From Daphnia carinata (Eukaryota > Arthropoda > Branchiopoda > Diplostraca > Daphniidae), in the NCBI RefSeq assembly GCF_022539665.2, contig NC_081339.1:1116001-1180000 (forward strand): a DNA stretch of 64,000 bases. Direction: 5' to 3'. The notes beneath the pieces were generated by a model. It was not told the origin of the DNA. It ran no database searches and saw nothing but the letters and a program-made list of their open reading frames with translations. The position numbers and the translations under genes are program-made. Numbering within the stretch: position 1 is the first letter of the stretch; every line of letters starts with the position of its first letter. This document shows positions 1 through 15,772 of the stretch, piece after piece.

Positions 1-3000
1 ACATTGAATACACGTATATTTGATGCTGTTTGAATGTAGATATTGAAACTCATCGTATTACACTATATTCACATTGAATACACGTATATTTGATGCTGTT
101 TGAATGTAGATATTGAAACTCACTGTATCACACTATATTCACATTGAATACACGTATATTTGATGCTGTTTGAATGTAGATATTGAAACTGATTCTATAA
201 CACTATATTCACATTGAATACACGTATATTTGATGCTGTTTGAATGTAGATATTGAAACTCACTTCTATAACACTATATTCACATTGAATACACGTATCT
301 TTGATGCTGTTTGAATGTAGATATTGAAACTCACTGTATAACACTATATTCACATTGAATACACGTATATTTGATGCTGTTTGAATGTAGATATTGAAAC
401 TGATTCTATAACACTATATTCACATTGAATACACGTATATTTGATGCTGTTTGAATGTAGATATTGAAACTCACTGTATAACACTATATTCATTGAATAT
501 AACACTATATTCACATTGAATACACGTATATTTGATGCTGTTTGAATGTAGATCATGAAACTGATTCTATAACACTATATTCACATTCAATACACGTATA
601 TTTGATGCTGTTTGAATGTAGATATTGAAACTGATTGTATAACACTATATTCACATTGAATACACGTATATTTGATGCTGTTTGAATGTAGATATTGAAA
701 CTGATTCTATAACACTATATTCACATTGAATACACGTATATTTGATGCTGTTTGAATGTAGATATTGAAACTGATTCTATAACACTATATTCACATTGAA
801 TACACGTATATTTGATGCTGTTTGAATGTAGATATTGAAACTGATTCTGTAACACTATATTCACATTGAATACACGTATATTTGATGCTGTTTGAATGTA
901 GATATTGAAACTCACTGTATAACACTATATTCACATTGAATACACGTATATTTGATGCTGTTTGAATGTAGATATTGAAACTCACTGATTCTATAACACT
1001 ATATTCACATTGAATACACGTATATTTGATGCTGTTTGAATGTAGATATTGAAACTGATTCTATAACACTATATTCACATTGAATACACGTATATTTGAT
1101 GCTGTTTGAATGTAGATATTGAAACTGATTCTATAACACTATATTCACATTGAATACACGTATATTTGATGCTGTTTGAATGTAGATATTGAAACTGATT
1201 CTATAACACTATATTCACATTGAATACACGTATATTTGATGCTGTTTGAATGTAGATATTGAAACTGATTCTATAACACTATATTCACATTGAATACACG
1301 TATATTTGATGCTGTTTGAATGTAGATATTGAAACTGACTGTATAACACTATATTCACATTGAATACACGTATATTTGATGCTGTTTGAATGTAGATATT
1401 GAAACTGATTCTATAACACTATATTCACATTGAATACACGTATATTTGATGCTGTTTGAATGTAGATATTGAAACTGATTCTATAACACTATATTCACAT
1501 TGAATACACGTATATTTGATGCTGTTTGAATGTAGATATTGAAACTGATTCTATAACACTATATTCACATTGAATACACGTATATTTGATGCTGTTTGAA
1601 TGTAGATATTGAAACTCACTGTATAACACTATATTCACATTGAATACACGTATATTTGATGCTGTTTGAATGTAGATATTGAAACTGATTCTATAACACT
1701 ATATTCACATTGAATACACGTATATTTGATGCTGTTTGAATGTAGATATTGAAACTGATTCTATAACACTATATTCACATTGAATACACGTATATTTGAT
1801 GCTGTTTGAATGTAGATATTGAAACTCACTGTATAACACTATATTCACATTGAATACACGTATATTTGATGCTGTTTGAATGTAGATATTGAAACTGATT
1901 CTATAACACTATATTCACATTGAATACACGTATATTTGATGCTGTTTGAATGTAGATATTGAAACTGATTCTATAACACTATATTCACATTGAATACACG
2001 TATATTTGATGCTGTTTGAATGTAGATATTGAAACTGATTCTATAACACTATATTCACATTGAATACACGTATATTTGATGCTGTTTGAATGTAGATATT
2101 GAAACTCATTGTATAACACTATATTCACATTGAATACACGTATATTTGATGCTGTTTGAATGTAGATATTGAAACTGATTCTATAACACTATATTCACAT
2201 TGAATACACGTATATTTGATGCTGTTTGAATGTAGATATTGAAACTGATTCTATAACACTATATTCACATTGAATACACGTATATTTGATGCTGTTTGAA
2301 TGTAGATATTGAAACTGATTCTATAACACTATATTCACATTGAATACACGTATATTTGATGCTGTTTGAATGTAGATATTGAAACTCACTTCTATAACAC
2401 TATATTCACATTGAATACACGTATATTTGATGCTGTTTGAATGTAGATATTGAAACTGATTCTATAACACTATATTCACATTGAATACACGTATATTTGA
2501 TGCTGTTTGAATGTAGATATTGAAACTGATTCTATAACACTATATTCACATTGAATACACGTATATTTGATGCTGTTTGAATGTAGATATTGAAACTGAT
2601 TCTATAACACTATATTCACATTGAATACACGTATATTTGATGCTGTTTGAATGTAGATATTGAAACTGATTCTATAACACTATATTCACATTGAATACAC
2701 GTATATTTGATGCTGTTTGAATGTAGATATTGAAACTGATTCTATAACACTATATTCACATTGAATACACGTATATTTGATGCTGTTTGAATGTAGATAT
2801 TGAAACTGATTCTATAACACTATATTCACATTGAATACACGTATATTTGATGCTGTTTGAATGTAGATATTGAAACTGATTCTATAACACTATATTCACA
2901 TTGAATACACGTATATTTGATGCTGTTTGAATGTAGATATTGAAACTGATTCTATAACACTATATTCACATTGAATACACGTATATTTGATGCTGTTTGA

Positions 3001-6000
3001 ATGTAGATATTGAAACTGATTCTATAACACTATATTCACATTGAATACACGTATATTTGATGCTGTTTGAAATCTATAACACTATATTCACATTGAATAC
3101 ACGTATATTTGATGCTGTTTGAATGTAGATATTGAAACTGATTCTATATATTCACATTGAATACACGTATATTTGATGCTGTTTGAATGTAGATATTGAA
3201 ACTGATTCTATAACACTATATTCACATTGAATACACGTATATTTGATGCTGTTTGAATGTAGATATTGAAACTGATTGTATAACACTATATTCACATTGA
3301 ATACACGTATATTTGATGCTGTTTGAATGTAGATATTGAAACTGATTCTATAACACTATATTCACATTGAATACACGTATATTTGATGCTGTTTGAATGT
3401 AGATATTGAAACTGATTCTATAACACTATATTCACATTGAATACACGTATATTTGATGCTGTTTGAATGTAGATATTGAAACTGATTCTATAACACTATA
3501 TTCACATTGAATACACGTATATTTGATGCTGTTTGAATGTAGATATTGAAACTGATTCTATAACACTATATTCACATTGAATACACGTATATTTGATGCT
3601 GTTTGAATGTAGATATTGAAACTGATTCTATAACACTATATTCACATTGAATACACGTATATTTGATGCTGTTTGAATGTAGATATTGAAACTGATTCTA
3701 TAACACTATATTCACATTGAATACACGTATATTTGATGCTGTTTGAATGTAGATATTGAAACTGATTCTATAACACTATATTCACATTGAATACACGTAT
3801 ATTTGATGCTGTTTGAATGTAGATATTGAAACTGATTCTATAACACTATATTCACATTGAATACACGTATATTTGATGCTGTTTGAATGTAGATATTGAA
3901 ACTGATTCTATAACACTATATTCACATTGAATACACGTATATTTGATGCTGTTTGAATGTAGATATTGAAACTGAATTGTATAACACTATATTCACATTG
4001 AATACACGTATATTTGATGCTGTTTGAATGTAGATATTGAAACTGATTCTATAACACTATATTCACATTGAATACACGTATATTTGATGCTGTTTGAATG
4101 TAGATATTGAAACTGATTCTATAACACTATATTCACATTGAATACACGTATATTTGATGCTGTTTGAATGTAGATATTGAAACTGATTCTATAACACTAT
4201 ATTCACATTGAATACACGTATATTTGATGCTGTTTGAATGTAGATATTGAAACTGATTCTATAACACTATATTCACATTGAATACACGTATATTTGATGC
4301 TGTTTGAATGTAGATATTGAAACTGATTCTATAACACTATATTCACATTGAATACACGTATATTTGATGCTGTTTGAATGTAGATATTGAAACTGATTCT
4401 ATAACACTATATTCACATTGAATACACGTATATTTGATGCTGTTTGAATGTAGATATTGAAACTGATTCTATAACACTATATTCACATTGAATACACGTA
4501 TATTTGATGCTGTTTGAATGTAGATATTGAAACTCATTCTATAACACTATATTCACATTGAATACACGTATATTTGATGCTGTTTGAATGTAGATATTGA
4601 AACTGATTCTATAACACTATATTCACATTGAATACACGTATATTTGATGCTGTTTGAATGTAGATATTGAAACTGATTCTATAACACTATATTCACATTG
4701 AATACACGTATATTTGATGCTGTTTGAATGTAGATATTGAAACTGATTCTATAACACTATATTCACATTGAATACACGTATATTTGATGCTGTTTGAATG
4801 TAGATATTGAAACTGATTCTATAACACTATATTCACATTGAATACACGTATATTTGATGCTGTTTGAATGTAGATATTGAAACTGATTCTATAACACTAT
4901 ATTCACATTGAATACACGTATATTTGATGCTGTTTGAATGTAGATATTGAAACTGATTCTATAACACTATATTCACATTGAATACACGTATATTTGATGC
5001 TGTTTGAATGTAGATATTGAAACTGATTCTATAACACTATATTCACATTGAATACACGTATATTTGATGCTGTTTGAATGTAGATATTGAAACTGATTCT
5101 ATAACACTATATTCACATTGAATACACGTATATTTGATGCTGTTTGAATGTAGATATTGAAACTGATTCTATAACACTATATTCACATTGAATACACGTA
5201 TATTTGATGCTGTTTGAATGTAGATATTGAAACTGATTCTATAACACTATATTCACATTGAATACACGTATATTTGATGCTGTTTGAATGTAGATATTGA
5301 AACTGATTCTATAACACTATATTCACATTGAATACACGTATATTTGATGCTGTTTGAATGTAGATATTGAAACTGATTCTATAACACTATATTCACATTG
5401 AATACACGTATATTTGATGCTGTTTGAATGTAGATATTGAAACTGATTCTATAACACTATATTCACATTGAATACACGTATATTTGATGCTGTTTGAATG
5501 TAGATATTGAAACTGATTCTATAACACTATATTCACATTGAATACACGTATATTTGATGCTGTTTGAATGTAGATATTGAAACTGATTCTATAACACTAT
5601 ATTCACATTGAATACACGTATATTTGATGCTGTTTGAATGTAGATATTGAAACTGATTCTATAACACTATATTCACATTGAATACACGTATATTTGATGC
5701 TGTTTGAATGTAGATATTGAAACTGATTCTATAACACTATATTCACATTGAATACACGTATATTTGATGCTGTTTGAATGTAGATATTGAAACTGATTCT
5801 ATAACACTATATTCACATTGAATACACGTATATTTGATGCTGTTTGAATGTAGATATTGAAACTGATTCTATAACACTATATTCACATTGAATACACGTA
5901 TATTTGATGCTGTTTGAATGTAGATATTGAAACTGATTCTATAACACTATATTCACATTGAATACACGTATATTTGATGCTGTTTGAATGTAGATATTGA

Positions 6001-9000
6001 AACTGATTCTATAACACTATATTCACATTGAATACACGTATATTTGATGCTGTTTGAATGTAGATATTGAAACTGATTCTATAACACTATATTCACATTG
6101 AATACACGTATATTTGATGCTGTTTGAATGTAGATATTGAAACTGATTCTATAACACTATATTCACATTGAATACACGTATATTTGATGCTGTTTGAATG
6201 TAGATATTGAAACTGATTCTATAACACTATATTCACATTGAATACACGTATATTTGATGCTGTTTGAATGTAGATATTGAAACTGATTCTATAACACTAT
6301 ATTCACATTGAATACACGTATATTTGATGCTGTTTGAATGTAGATATTGAAACTGATTCTATAACACTATATTCACATTGAATACACGTATATTTGATGC
6401 TGTTTGAATGTAGATATTGAAACTGATTCTATAACACTATATTCACATTGAATACACGTATATTTGATGCTGTTTGAATGTAGATATTGAAACTGATTCT
6501 ATAACACTATATTCACATTGAATACACGTATATTTGATGCTGTTTGAATGTAGATATTGAAACTGATTCTATAACACTATATTCACATTGAATACACGTA
6601 TATTTGATGCTGTTTGAATGTAGATATTGAAACTGATTCTATAACACTATATTCACATTGAATACACGTATATTTGATGCTGTTTGAATGTAGATATTGA
6701 AACTGATTCTATAACACTATATTCACATTGAATACACGTATATTTGATGCTGTTTGAATGTAGATATTGAAACTGATTCTATAACACTATATTCACATTG
6801 AATACACGTATATTTGATGCTGTTTGAATGTAGATATTGAAACTGATTCTATAACACTATATTCACATTGAATACACGTATATTTGATGCTGTTTGAATG
6901 TAGATATTGAAACTGATTCTATAACACTATATTCACATTGAATACACGTATATTTGATGCTGTTTGAATGTAGATATTGAAACTGATTCTATAACACTAT
7001 ATTCACATTGAATACACGTATATTTGATGCTGTTTGAATGTAGATATTGAAACTGATTCTATAACACTATATTCACATTGAATACACGTATATTTGATGC
7101 TGTTTGAATGTAGATATTGAAACTGATTCTATAACACTATATTCACATTGAATACACGTATATTTGATGCTGTTTGAATGTAGATATTGAAACTGATTCT
7201 ATAACACTATATTCACATTGAATACACGTATATTTGATGCTGTTTGAATGTAGATATTGAAACTGATTCTATAACACTATATTCACATTGAATACACGTA
7301 TATTTGATGCTGTTTGAATGTAGATATTGAAACTGATTCTATAACACTATATTCACATTGAATACACGTATATTTGATGCTGTTTGAATGTAGATATTGA
7401 AACTGATTCTATAACACTATATTCACATTGAATACACGTATATTTGATGCTGTTTGAATGTAGATATTGAAACTGATTCTATAACACTATATTCACATTG
7501 AATACACGTATATTTGATGCTGTTTGAATGTAGATATTGAAACTGATTCTATAACACTATATTCACATTGAATACACGTATATTTGATGCTGTTTGAATG
7601 TAGATATTGAAACTGATTCTATAACACTATATTCACATTGAATACACGTATATTTGATGCTGTTTGAATGTAGATATTGAAACTGATTCTATAACACTAT
7701 ATTCACATTGAATACACGTATATTTGATGCTGTTTGAATGTAGATATTGAAACTGATTCTATAACACTATATTCACATTGAATACACGTATATTTGATGC
7801 TGTTTGAATGTAGATATTGAAACTGATTCTATAACACTATATTCACATTGAATACACGTATATTTGATGCTGTTTGAATGTAGATATTGAAACTGATTCT
7901 ATAACACTATATTCACATTGAATACACGTATATTTGATGCTGTTTGAATGTAGATATTGAAACTGATTCTATAACACTATATTCACATTGAATACACGTA
8001 TATTTGATGCTGTTTGAATGTAGATATTGAAACTGATTCTATAACACTATATTCACATTGAATACACGTATATTTGATGCTGTTTGAATGTAGATATTGA
8101 AACTGATTCTATAACACTATATTCACATTGAATACACGTATATTTGATGCTGTTTGAATGTAGATATTGAAACTGATTCTATAACACTATATTCACATTG
8201 AATACACGTATATTTGATGCTGTTTGAATGTAGATATTGAAACTGATTCTATAACACTATATTCACATTGAATACACGTATATTTGATGCTGTTTGAATG
8301 TAGATATTGAAACTGATTCTATAACACTATATTCACATTGAATACACGTATATTTGATGCTGTTTGAATGTAGATATTGAAACTGATTCTATAACACTAT
8401 ATTCACATTGAATACACGTATATTTGATGCTGTTTGAATGTAGATATTGAAACTGATTCTATAACACTATATTCACATTGAATACACGTATATTTGATGC
8501 TGTTTGAATGTAGATATTGAAACTGATTCTATAACACTATATTCACATTGAATACACGTATATTTGATGCTGTTTGAATGTAGATATTGAAACTGATTCT
8601 ATAACACTATATTCACATTGAATACACGTATATTTGATGCTGTTTGAATGTAGATATTGAAACTGATTCTATAACACTATATTCACATTGAATACACGTA
8701 TATTTGATGCTGTTTGAATGTAGATATTGAAACTGATTCTATAACACTATATTCACATTGAATACACGTATATTTGATGCTGTTTGAATGTAGATATTGA
8801 AACTGATTCTATAACACTATATTCACATTGAATACACGTATATTTGATGCTGTTTGAATGTAGATATTGAAACTGATTCTATAACACTATATTCACATTG
8901 AATACACGTATATTTGATGCTGTTTGAATGTAGATATTGAAACTGATTCTATAACACTATATTCACATTGAATACACGTATATTTGATGCTGTTTGAATG

Positions 9001-12000
9001 TAGATATTGAAACTGATTCTATAACACTATATTCACATTGAATACACGTATATTTGATGCTGTTTGAATGTAGATATTGAAACTGATTCTATAACACTAT
9101 ATTCACATTGAATACACGTATATTTGATGCTGTTTGAATGTAGATATTGAAACTGATTCTATAACACTATATTCACATTGAATACACGTATATTTGATGC
9201 TGTTTGAATGTAGATATTGAAACTGATTCTATAACACTATATTCACATTGAATACACGTATATTTGATGCTGTTTGAATGTAGATATTGAAACTGATTCT
9301 ATAACACTATATTCACATTGAATACACGTATATTTGATGCTGTTTGAATGTAGATATTGAAACTGATTCTATAACACTATATTCACATTGAATACACGTA
9401 TATTTGATGCTGTTTGAATGTAGATATTGAAACTGATTCTATAACACTATATTCACATTGAATACACGTATATATTTGATGCTGTTTGAATGTAGATATT
9501 GAAACTGATTCTATAACACTATATTCACATTGAATACACGTATATTTGATGCTGTTTGAATGTAGATATTGAAACTGATTCTATAACACTATATTCACAT
9601 TGAATACACGTATATTTGATGCTGTTTGAATGTAGATATTGAAAACTGTATTCTATAACACTATATTCACATTGAATACACGTATATTTGATGCTGTTTG
9701 AATGTAGATATTGAAACTGATTGTATAACACTATATTCACATTGAATACACGTATATTTGATGCTGTTTGAATGTAGATATTGAAACTGATTCTATAACA
9801 CTATATTCACATTGAATACACGTATATTTGATGCTGTTTGAATGTAGATATTGAAACTGATTCTATAACACTATATTCACATTGAATAAACTGATTCTAT
9901 AACACTATATTCAAATTGAATATACGTATATTTGATGTTGTTTGAATGTAGATAAAGAAACTGATTCTATAACACTATATTCACATTGAATACACGTATA
10001 CTTATAGTGCTGTTTAATGTAGATATTGAAAATTGATTCTATAACATTATATTCAGCATATAATGCGACGTATATTTGATGCTGTTTGAATGTAGATATT
10101 GAAACTTACTCTATAACACTATATTCACATTGAATACACGTATACTTGATGCTGTTTGAATGTAGATATTGAAATTGATTCTATAACACTATATTCACAT
10201 TGAATACACGTATATTTGATGCTGTTTGAATGTAGATATTGAAACCCATTGTATCATACTATATTCACATTGAATACACGTATATTTGATACTGTTTGAA
10301 TGTAGATATTGAAACTCACTCTATTACACTATATTCACATTGAAATACACGTATATTTGATGCTGTTTGAATGTAGATATTGAAACTCACTGTATCATAC
10401 TATATTCACATTGAATACACGTATATTTGATGTTGTTTGAATGTAGATATTGAAACTGATTCTATAACACTATATTCACATTGAAGGCATCTATATTTCG
10501 GCGCTTTGTTTGAATGTAGATATTGAACTGATTCATAACACTATATTCACATTGAATACACGTATATTTGATGCTGTTTAAATGTAGATATTGAAACTGA
10601 TTCTATAACACTATATTCACATTGAATACACTTATATTTCATGCTGTTTGAATGTAGATATTGAAACTGATTCTATAACACTATATTCACATTGAATACA
10701 TGTATATTTGATGCTGTTTGAATGTAGATATTGAAACTCACTGTATCACACTATATTCACATTGAATATTTGTATATTTGATGCTGTTTGAATGTAGATA
10801 TTGAAACTGATTCTATAACACCATATTCACATTGAATACACGTATATTTCATGCTGTTTGAATGTAGATATTGAAACTCACTGTATTACACTATATTCAC
10901 ATTGAATACACGTATATTTGATGCTGTTTGAAAGTAGATATTGAAACTCACTGTATTACACTATATTCACATTGAATACACGTATATTTCATGCTGTTTG
11001 AATGTAGATATTGAAACTGATTCTATAACACTATATTCGCATTGAATACACGTATATTTGATGCTGTTTGAAATGTAGATATTAAAACTTGATTCTAGAT
11101 AACACTATATTCACATTGGAATACACGTATATTTGGCGTTGTTTGAATGTAGATAAAGAAACTGATTCTATAACACTATATTCACATTGAATACACGTAT
11201 ATTTCATGATGTTTGAATGTAGATATTGAAACTGATTCTATAACACTATATTCACATTGAATACACATATATTTGATGCTGTTTCAATGTAGATATTGAC
11301 ACTCACTGTATTACACTATATTCACATTGAATACACGTATATTTGATGCTGCTTGAATGTAGATATTGAAACTGATTCTATAACACTATATTTACATTGA
11401 ATACACGTATATTTGATGCTGTTTGAATGTAGATATTTAAACTGATTCTATAACACTATATTCACATTGAATACACGTATATTTCATGCTGTTTGAATGT
11501 AGATATTGAAACTCACTGTATTACACTATATTCACATTGAATACACGTATATTTGATGCTGTTTGGATGATATTGAAACTGATTCTATAACACTATATTC
11601 ACATTGAATACACGTATATTTGATACCGTTTGAATGTAGATATTGATTCTATAACACTATATTCACATTGAATACACGTATATTTGATGCTGTTTGAATG
11701 TAGATATTTAAACTCACTGTATCACACTATATTCACTTTGAATACACGTATATTTGATGCTGTTTGAATGTAGATATTGAAACTCACTGTATTACACTAT
11801 ATTCACATTGAATACACGTAGATTTGATGCTGTTTAAATGTAGATATTGAAACTGATTCTATAACACTATATTCCATTGAATACACGTATATTTCATGCT
11901 GTTTGAATGTAGATATTGAAACTCACTGTATTACACTATATTCACATTGAATACATTTATATTTGATGCTGTTTGAATGTAGATATTGAAACTGATTCTA

Positions 12001-13332
12001 TAACACTATATTCACATTGAATACACGTATATTTTATGCTGTTTGAATGTAGATATTGAAACTGATTCTATAACACTATATTCACATTGAATACACGTAT
12101 ATTTCATGCTGTTTAAATGTAGATATTGAAACTCACTGTATCACACTATATTCACATTGAATACATGTATATTTGATGCTGTTTGAATGTAGATCATGAA
12201 ACTGATTCTATAACACTATATTCACATTGAATACACGTATATTTGATGCTGTTTAAATGTAGATATTGAAACTGATTCTATAACACTATATTCACATTGA
12301 ATACACGTATATTTCATGCTGTTTGAATGTAGATATTGAAACTGATTCTATAACACTATATTCACATTGAATACACGTATATTTGATGTTGTTTGAATGT
12401 AGATAAAGAAACTGATTCTATAACACTATATTCACATTGAATACACGTATATTTCATGCTGTTTGAATGTAGATATTGAAACTCACTGTATCACACTATA
12501 TTCACATTGAATACACATATATTTGATGCTGTTTGAATGTAGATATTGAAACTGATTCTATAACACTATATTCACATTGAATACACGTATATTTCATGCT
12601 GTTTGAAAATAGATATTGAAACTCACTGTATTACACTATATTCACATTGAATACACGTATATTTGATGCTGTTTGAATGTAGATATTGAAACTGATTCTA
12701 TAACACTATATTCACATTGAATACACGTATATTTCATGCTGTTTGAATGTAGATATTGAAACTCACTGTATTACACTATATTCACATTGAATACACGTAT
12801 ATTTGATGCTGTTTGAATGTAGATATTGAAACTGATTCTATAACACTATATCTACATTGAATACACGTATATTTGATGCTGTTTGAATGTAGATATTGAA
12901 ACTGATTCTATAACACTATATTCACATTGAATACACGCATATTTCATGCTGTTTGAATGTAGATATTGAAACTGATTCTATAACACTATATTCACATTGA
13001 ATACACGTATATTTCATGCTTTTTGAATGTAGATATTGAAACTGATTCTATAACACTATATTCACATTGAATACACTTATATTTCATGCTGTTTAAATGT
13101 AGATATTGAAATTGATCTATAACACTATATTCACATTGAATACACGTATATTTGATGCTGTTTGAATGTAGATATTGAAACTCACTGTATAACACTATAT
13201 TCACATTGAATACACGTATATTTGATGCTGTTTGAATGTAGATATTGAAACTGATTCTATAACACTATATTCACATTGAATACACGTATATTTGATGCTG
13301 TTTGAATGTAGATATTGAAACTGATTCTATAA
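1..13332. repeat. 70-bp AT-rich tandem satellite array, about 190 copies
   Basis: One 70-bp monomer repeats head to tail from the first base to the assembly gap. It contains ACATTGAATACACGTATATT, then TGATGCTGTTTGAATGTAGA, then TATTGAAACTGATTCTATAA and CACTATATTC. Most variation lies in the junction segment (GATTCTATAAC versus CACTGTATCAC, CACTGTATTAC or CACTTCTATAAC). Units from about 4.6 to 9.46 kb look identical by eye. Units at 1-4 kb are mildly mixed, and those at 9.9-13.3 kb carry many substitutions and small indels. Seventy is not a multiple of three, so the short minus-strand reading frames here are by-products of the repeat. The array is cut by the left window edge, so its true length is unknown. 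A centromeric or heterochromatic role is possible but cannot be shown from sequence. Confidence 0.98.
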
Positions 13333-13432
13333 NNNNNNNNNNNNNNNNNNNNNNNNNNNNNNNNNNNNNNNNNNNNNNNNNNNNNNNNNNNNNNNNNNNN
13401 NNNNNNNNNNNNNNNNNNNNNNNNNNNNNNNN
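13333..13432. other. Assembly gap of exactly 100 N
   Basis: A run of 100 undetermined bases, a conventional placeholder for a gap of unknown size. It falls exactly where satellite gives way to unique sequence, so the true array edge and length are not known. Confidence 0.99.
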
Positions 13433-13528
13433 AAATGCCGAACACAGCATATCCGCCATGGCAAACCATAATAATAAACAAAGTTGAGCGATAAACACTC
13501 CCAAAGAAAAGGAAAAAGAAAAGAAAAA

Positions 13529-13600
13529 TTGTTGGCGAGTTTTGAACTCGAGACACCCGAGGCATAGTCAGATACTATATCGACTAGCCACTTAACCGAT
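13529..13600 (-). repeat. tRNA-derived SINE-like sequence
   Basis: Read on the minus strand, a tRNA-like head is visible: an A-box-like AAGTGGCTAGTCGATATAG, an anticodon-arm-like middle, then a B-box-like GAGTTCAAAACTC. It resembles a second copy at 42,702-42,775 in layout and partly in sequence (a CGGGTGTCTCGAGTTC-type segment compared with CGGGAGACCCGAGTTCG). No clean acceptor stem or CCA context is seen, so a retroposon head is more likely than a functional tRNA gene. Confidence 0.45.
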
Positions 13601-14881
13601 AATCGAAGCCACACAAAAACCGCATTATGTTGGAAGTGAAAAAACGACATATATAAAAAAGGACGAAACAAATATTTCGTGACATCAAGTCACATTTATT
13701 AACTTGAAGTTAATCAAATTTCGTAAACAGGAAGCCAAAAACTTACCGTAGGATTTTTATTAAGTAAGGTGGTAAAGGGAATAGAACGTGGTGCTCCCGA
13801 GTCGCCGTCGAGTTGTACGCGTGAGCCGTTCAAACAATATCCAAATAAGATAATACCGACAAGTCGCTAAATACTTATACGGCATAACAGCTTTAAAACC
13901 ATGTAAAACTAACCTCACCTGTACTGTTGTCTTCTTTCACTTTTTTCTTATTTCTCTATTACCCTTAACGAAATCAAAATAATCCAAATACCCAACCAAA
14001 GTGGCGGTGGCAACCAAAGTGACGGAAAGGAACGAGCCGCGATCGATCAGTAAAAACCCAATCGTTGCCTTTTCCCACGACAAATAAGTGAAACTGGAGA
14101 CATGGAGGAACAATTAAACTGACACTCGAGAAATAGTGAAGATTCTGAAAACCAAACTCAAAACGGGTGTGAACAACCAGTGAGGACTACTTGACTAAAT
14201 AAGTCAGGACACATCTCCTCGCAAACCAACACTCGCAACTATACAGAGCTAAGAGACGTTCAAAAAAACAAGGTATTCTTCTCCACAAACATGGCCGAAA
14301 ACAACGGCAGACGTTCTGGAGTACCCGCCGCAAAACGGGCGTGTCATCATTTGCAGCAACAGATTCACGATGCCGTTTCACCAGAGGAACAACGGATCGA
14401 TTCCGACGACCCAGTCTAGTCCACGCAGGGAGTATCAGCATCCACCTCCAATGCAGCCGCAGCCGCACCAACAGCAGAACCTAGCCTGGCGGAAGCCTTC
14501 CGAGGCGGATCCGGCGACATCAGTCGGAGCTAGATGAGGTTACCCATTTGCTTTACCCAGCAAGTGGTCCGACTCATCGAACTAGGAAAATGGCGAAAGG
14601 CAACGGAGAGATTCAAGGATATCCTAGATTTGGATCCTGCAAATCGACATCCACCGCTTTTCGGATGGTCAGCCGAAAGTTGGGGGGACGACGATCTGTG
14701 TCTCTATTGCCACGAGCCCCACTTCAAGACGACAAAAATCAACTAGACTTCCATTTGTTACCGGCATAACGTTGTGTTTCAATACAATAATTTTCTCCAA
14801 CACGACTTCTTCCTTTGAAATCATTGGTCAATCACAACTCTTCGTCACGACGGCGGATATCATGGAAAATTCAACAACATC
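13601..14881. other. Repeat-flank sequence without a recognisable gene
   Basis: No convincing gene is seen. Short open frames around 14,534-14,769 have no family resemblance I recognise. The stretch may hold the decayed upstream part of the env-bearing element that ends near 16.5 kb. Just before 14,882 two forward frames both read plausibly, which suggests a small frameshift at the start of the env-like region. Confidence 0.4.
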
Positions 14882-15739
14882 TTGACCCAAGCGCCATCTA
14901 GCGCTGAAAATTTAAACATAACGGTGAATATTCAATATATCCGAAATCAACTGACCGTTCATAAAAACGAATTGGCACAACAAATTCAGTTATTACAGTA
15001 TGATGGTCGTAAAGCCAAACATGAAAGAGCTGTTACAACTGCTCAAAATAATGGATGGTTAGCAACCTCACAATTAAATTTACCCAAGTGCAAAAAATTA
15101 CAAGCTTTCGGTAAAACGGTTGTACTGATCCAGTGTAAAGCCTTCAATGTCACATTTGAGACTATTGACTTCTTGCGGACCGCAAACTAAAATTTCAAAA
15201 TTACACAATTAGCCTCGATGTCTGAGAGCTGGCAAATATTCCCTTGCTATTGGAAAAATGGATTTGTAAATTTAACGACAAACCTGATGCTTTCCGCAAC
15301 AACACTTGGGAAAAAAATTGAAGCCACAATTGTGTTGCGAGCATACGCTCGCACACTCATTTCGCTACGAAAACGTCGAATTTTCGACTACGAACATCAA
15401 AGTATTCCGGCATATACCGATAACATGCTTAACCACATGAACATCATGGCCGATATAGCTGCCGTGATCAACGAACACCCGCCATCGGAATTTAACTTAC
15501 GTCAAAGACCTAGTGCGACAAACATTTTTGTGACGGCATCTGGTGTCGGATGTTATACATCTTGGTGGGAGACTATCAAGAACTATTTCTTCATCGGCAT
15601 ATTATGCCTTTTAGTGCTTCTCTTCTTACGCATTTCCTATAGTTGCGGCCTCTTCACCGTCATTTCGATCGTATGCCGCCGTCCCACCTACAGATCGCGG
15701 CCAACAACTTCCAAATCTATTCCCATATATGCAGTCTGA
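14882..15739 (+). pseudogene. Envelope-like membrane protein of a retroelement, interrupted
   Basis: Two open segments, 14,882-15,187 and 15,218-15,739, share one frame and are separated by a TAA stop at 15,188-15,190. Together they read as one protein of about 285 residues with a broken middle. The first part begins with a helical Gln/Asn-rich stretch (IQYIRNQLTVHKNELAQQIQ), followed by Cys-containing sequence. The last 60 residues contain one strong membrane segment (FFIGILCLLVLLFL) followed by a short Cys/Arg-rich tail. This layout, plus a purine-rich run and a TGT-starting segment straight after the stop, fits the C-terminal half of an LTR-element envelope glycoprotein. I could not match it to a named envelope family, and it is not similar to the F-like env at 50-57 kb. 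It is probably non-functional. Confidence 0.45.
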
Positions 15740-15772
15740 TTACGGGACGTAATCTTACCCTGCCAGGGAGGA

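Noticed and set aside
350..13204. Minus-strand frames of 60-70 codons in the satellite
   Set aside because: Each spans about three 70-bp monomers (210 bp) and merely reflects the repeat period; no start context, splice sites or conservation apart from the repeat.
1..13332. CRISPR-like array
   Set aside because: Units are contiguous tandem copies with no unique spacers, and the surrounding genes are eukaryotic.
13257..13671. Frames spanning the N gap
   Set aside because: Translation through undetermined bases carries no evidence.
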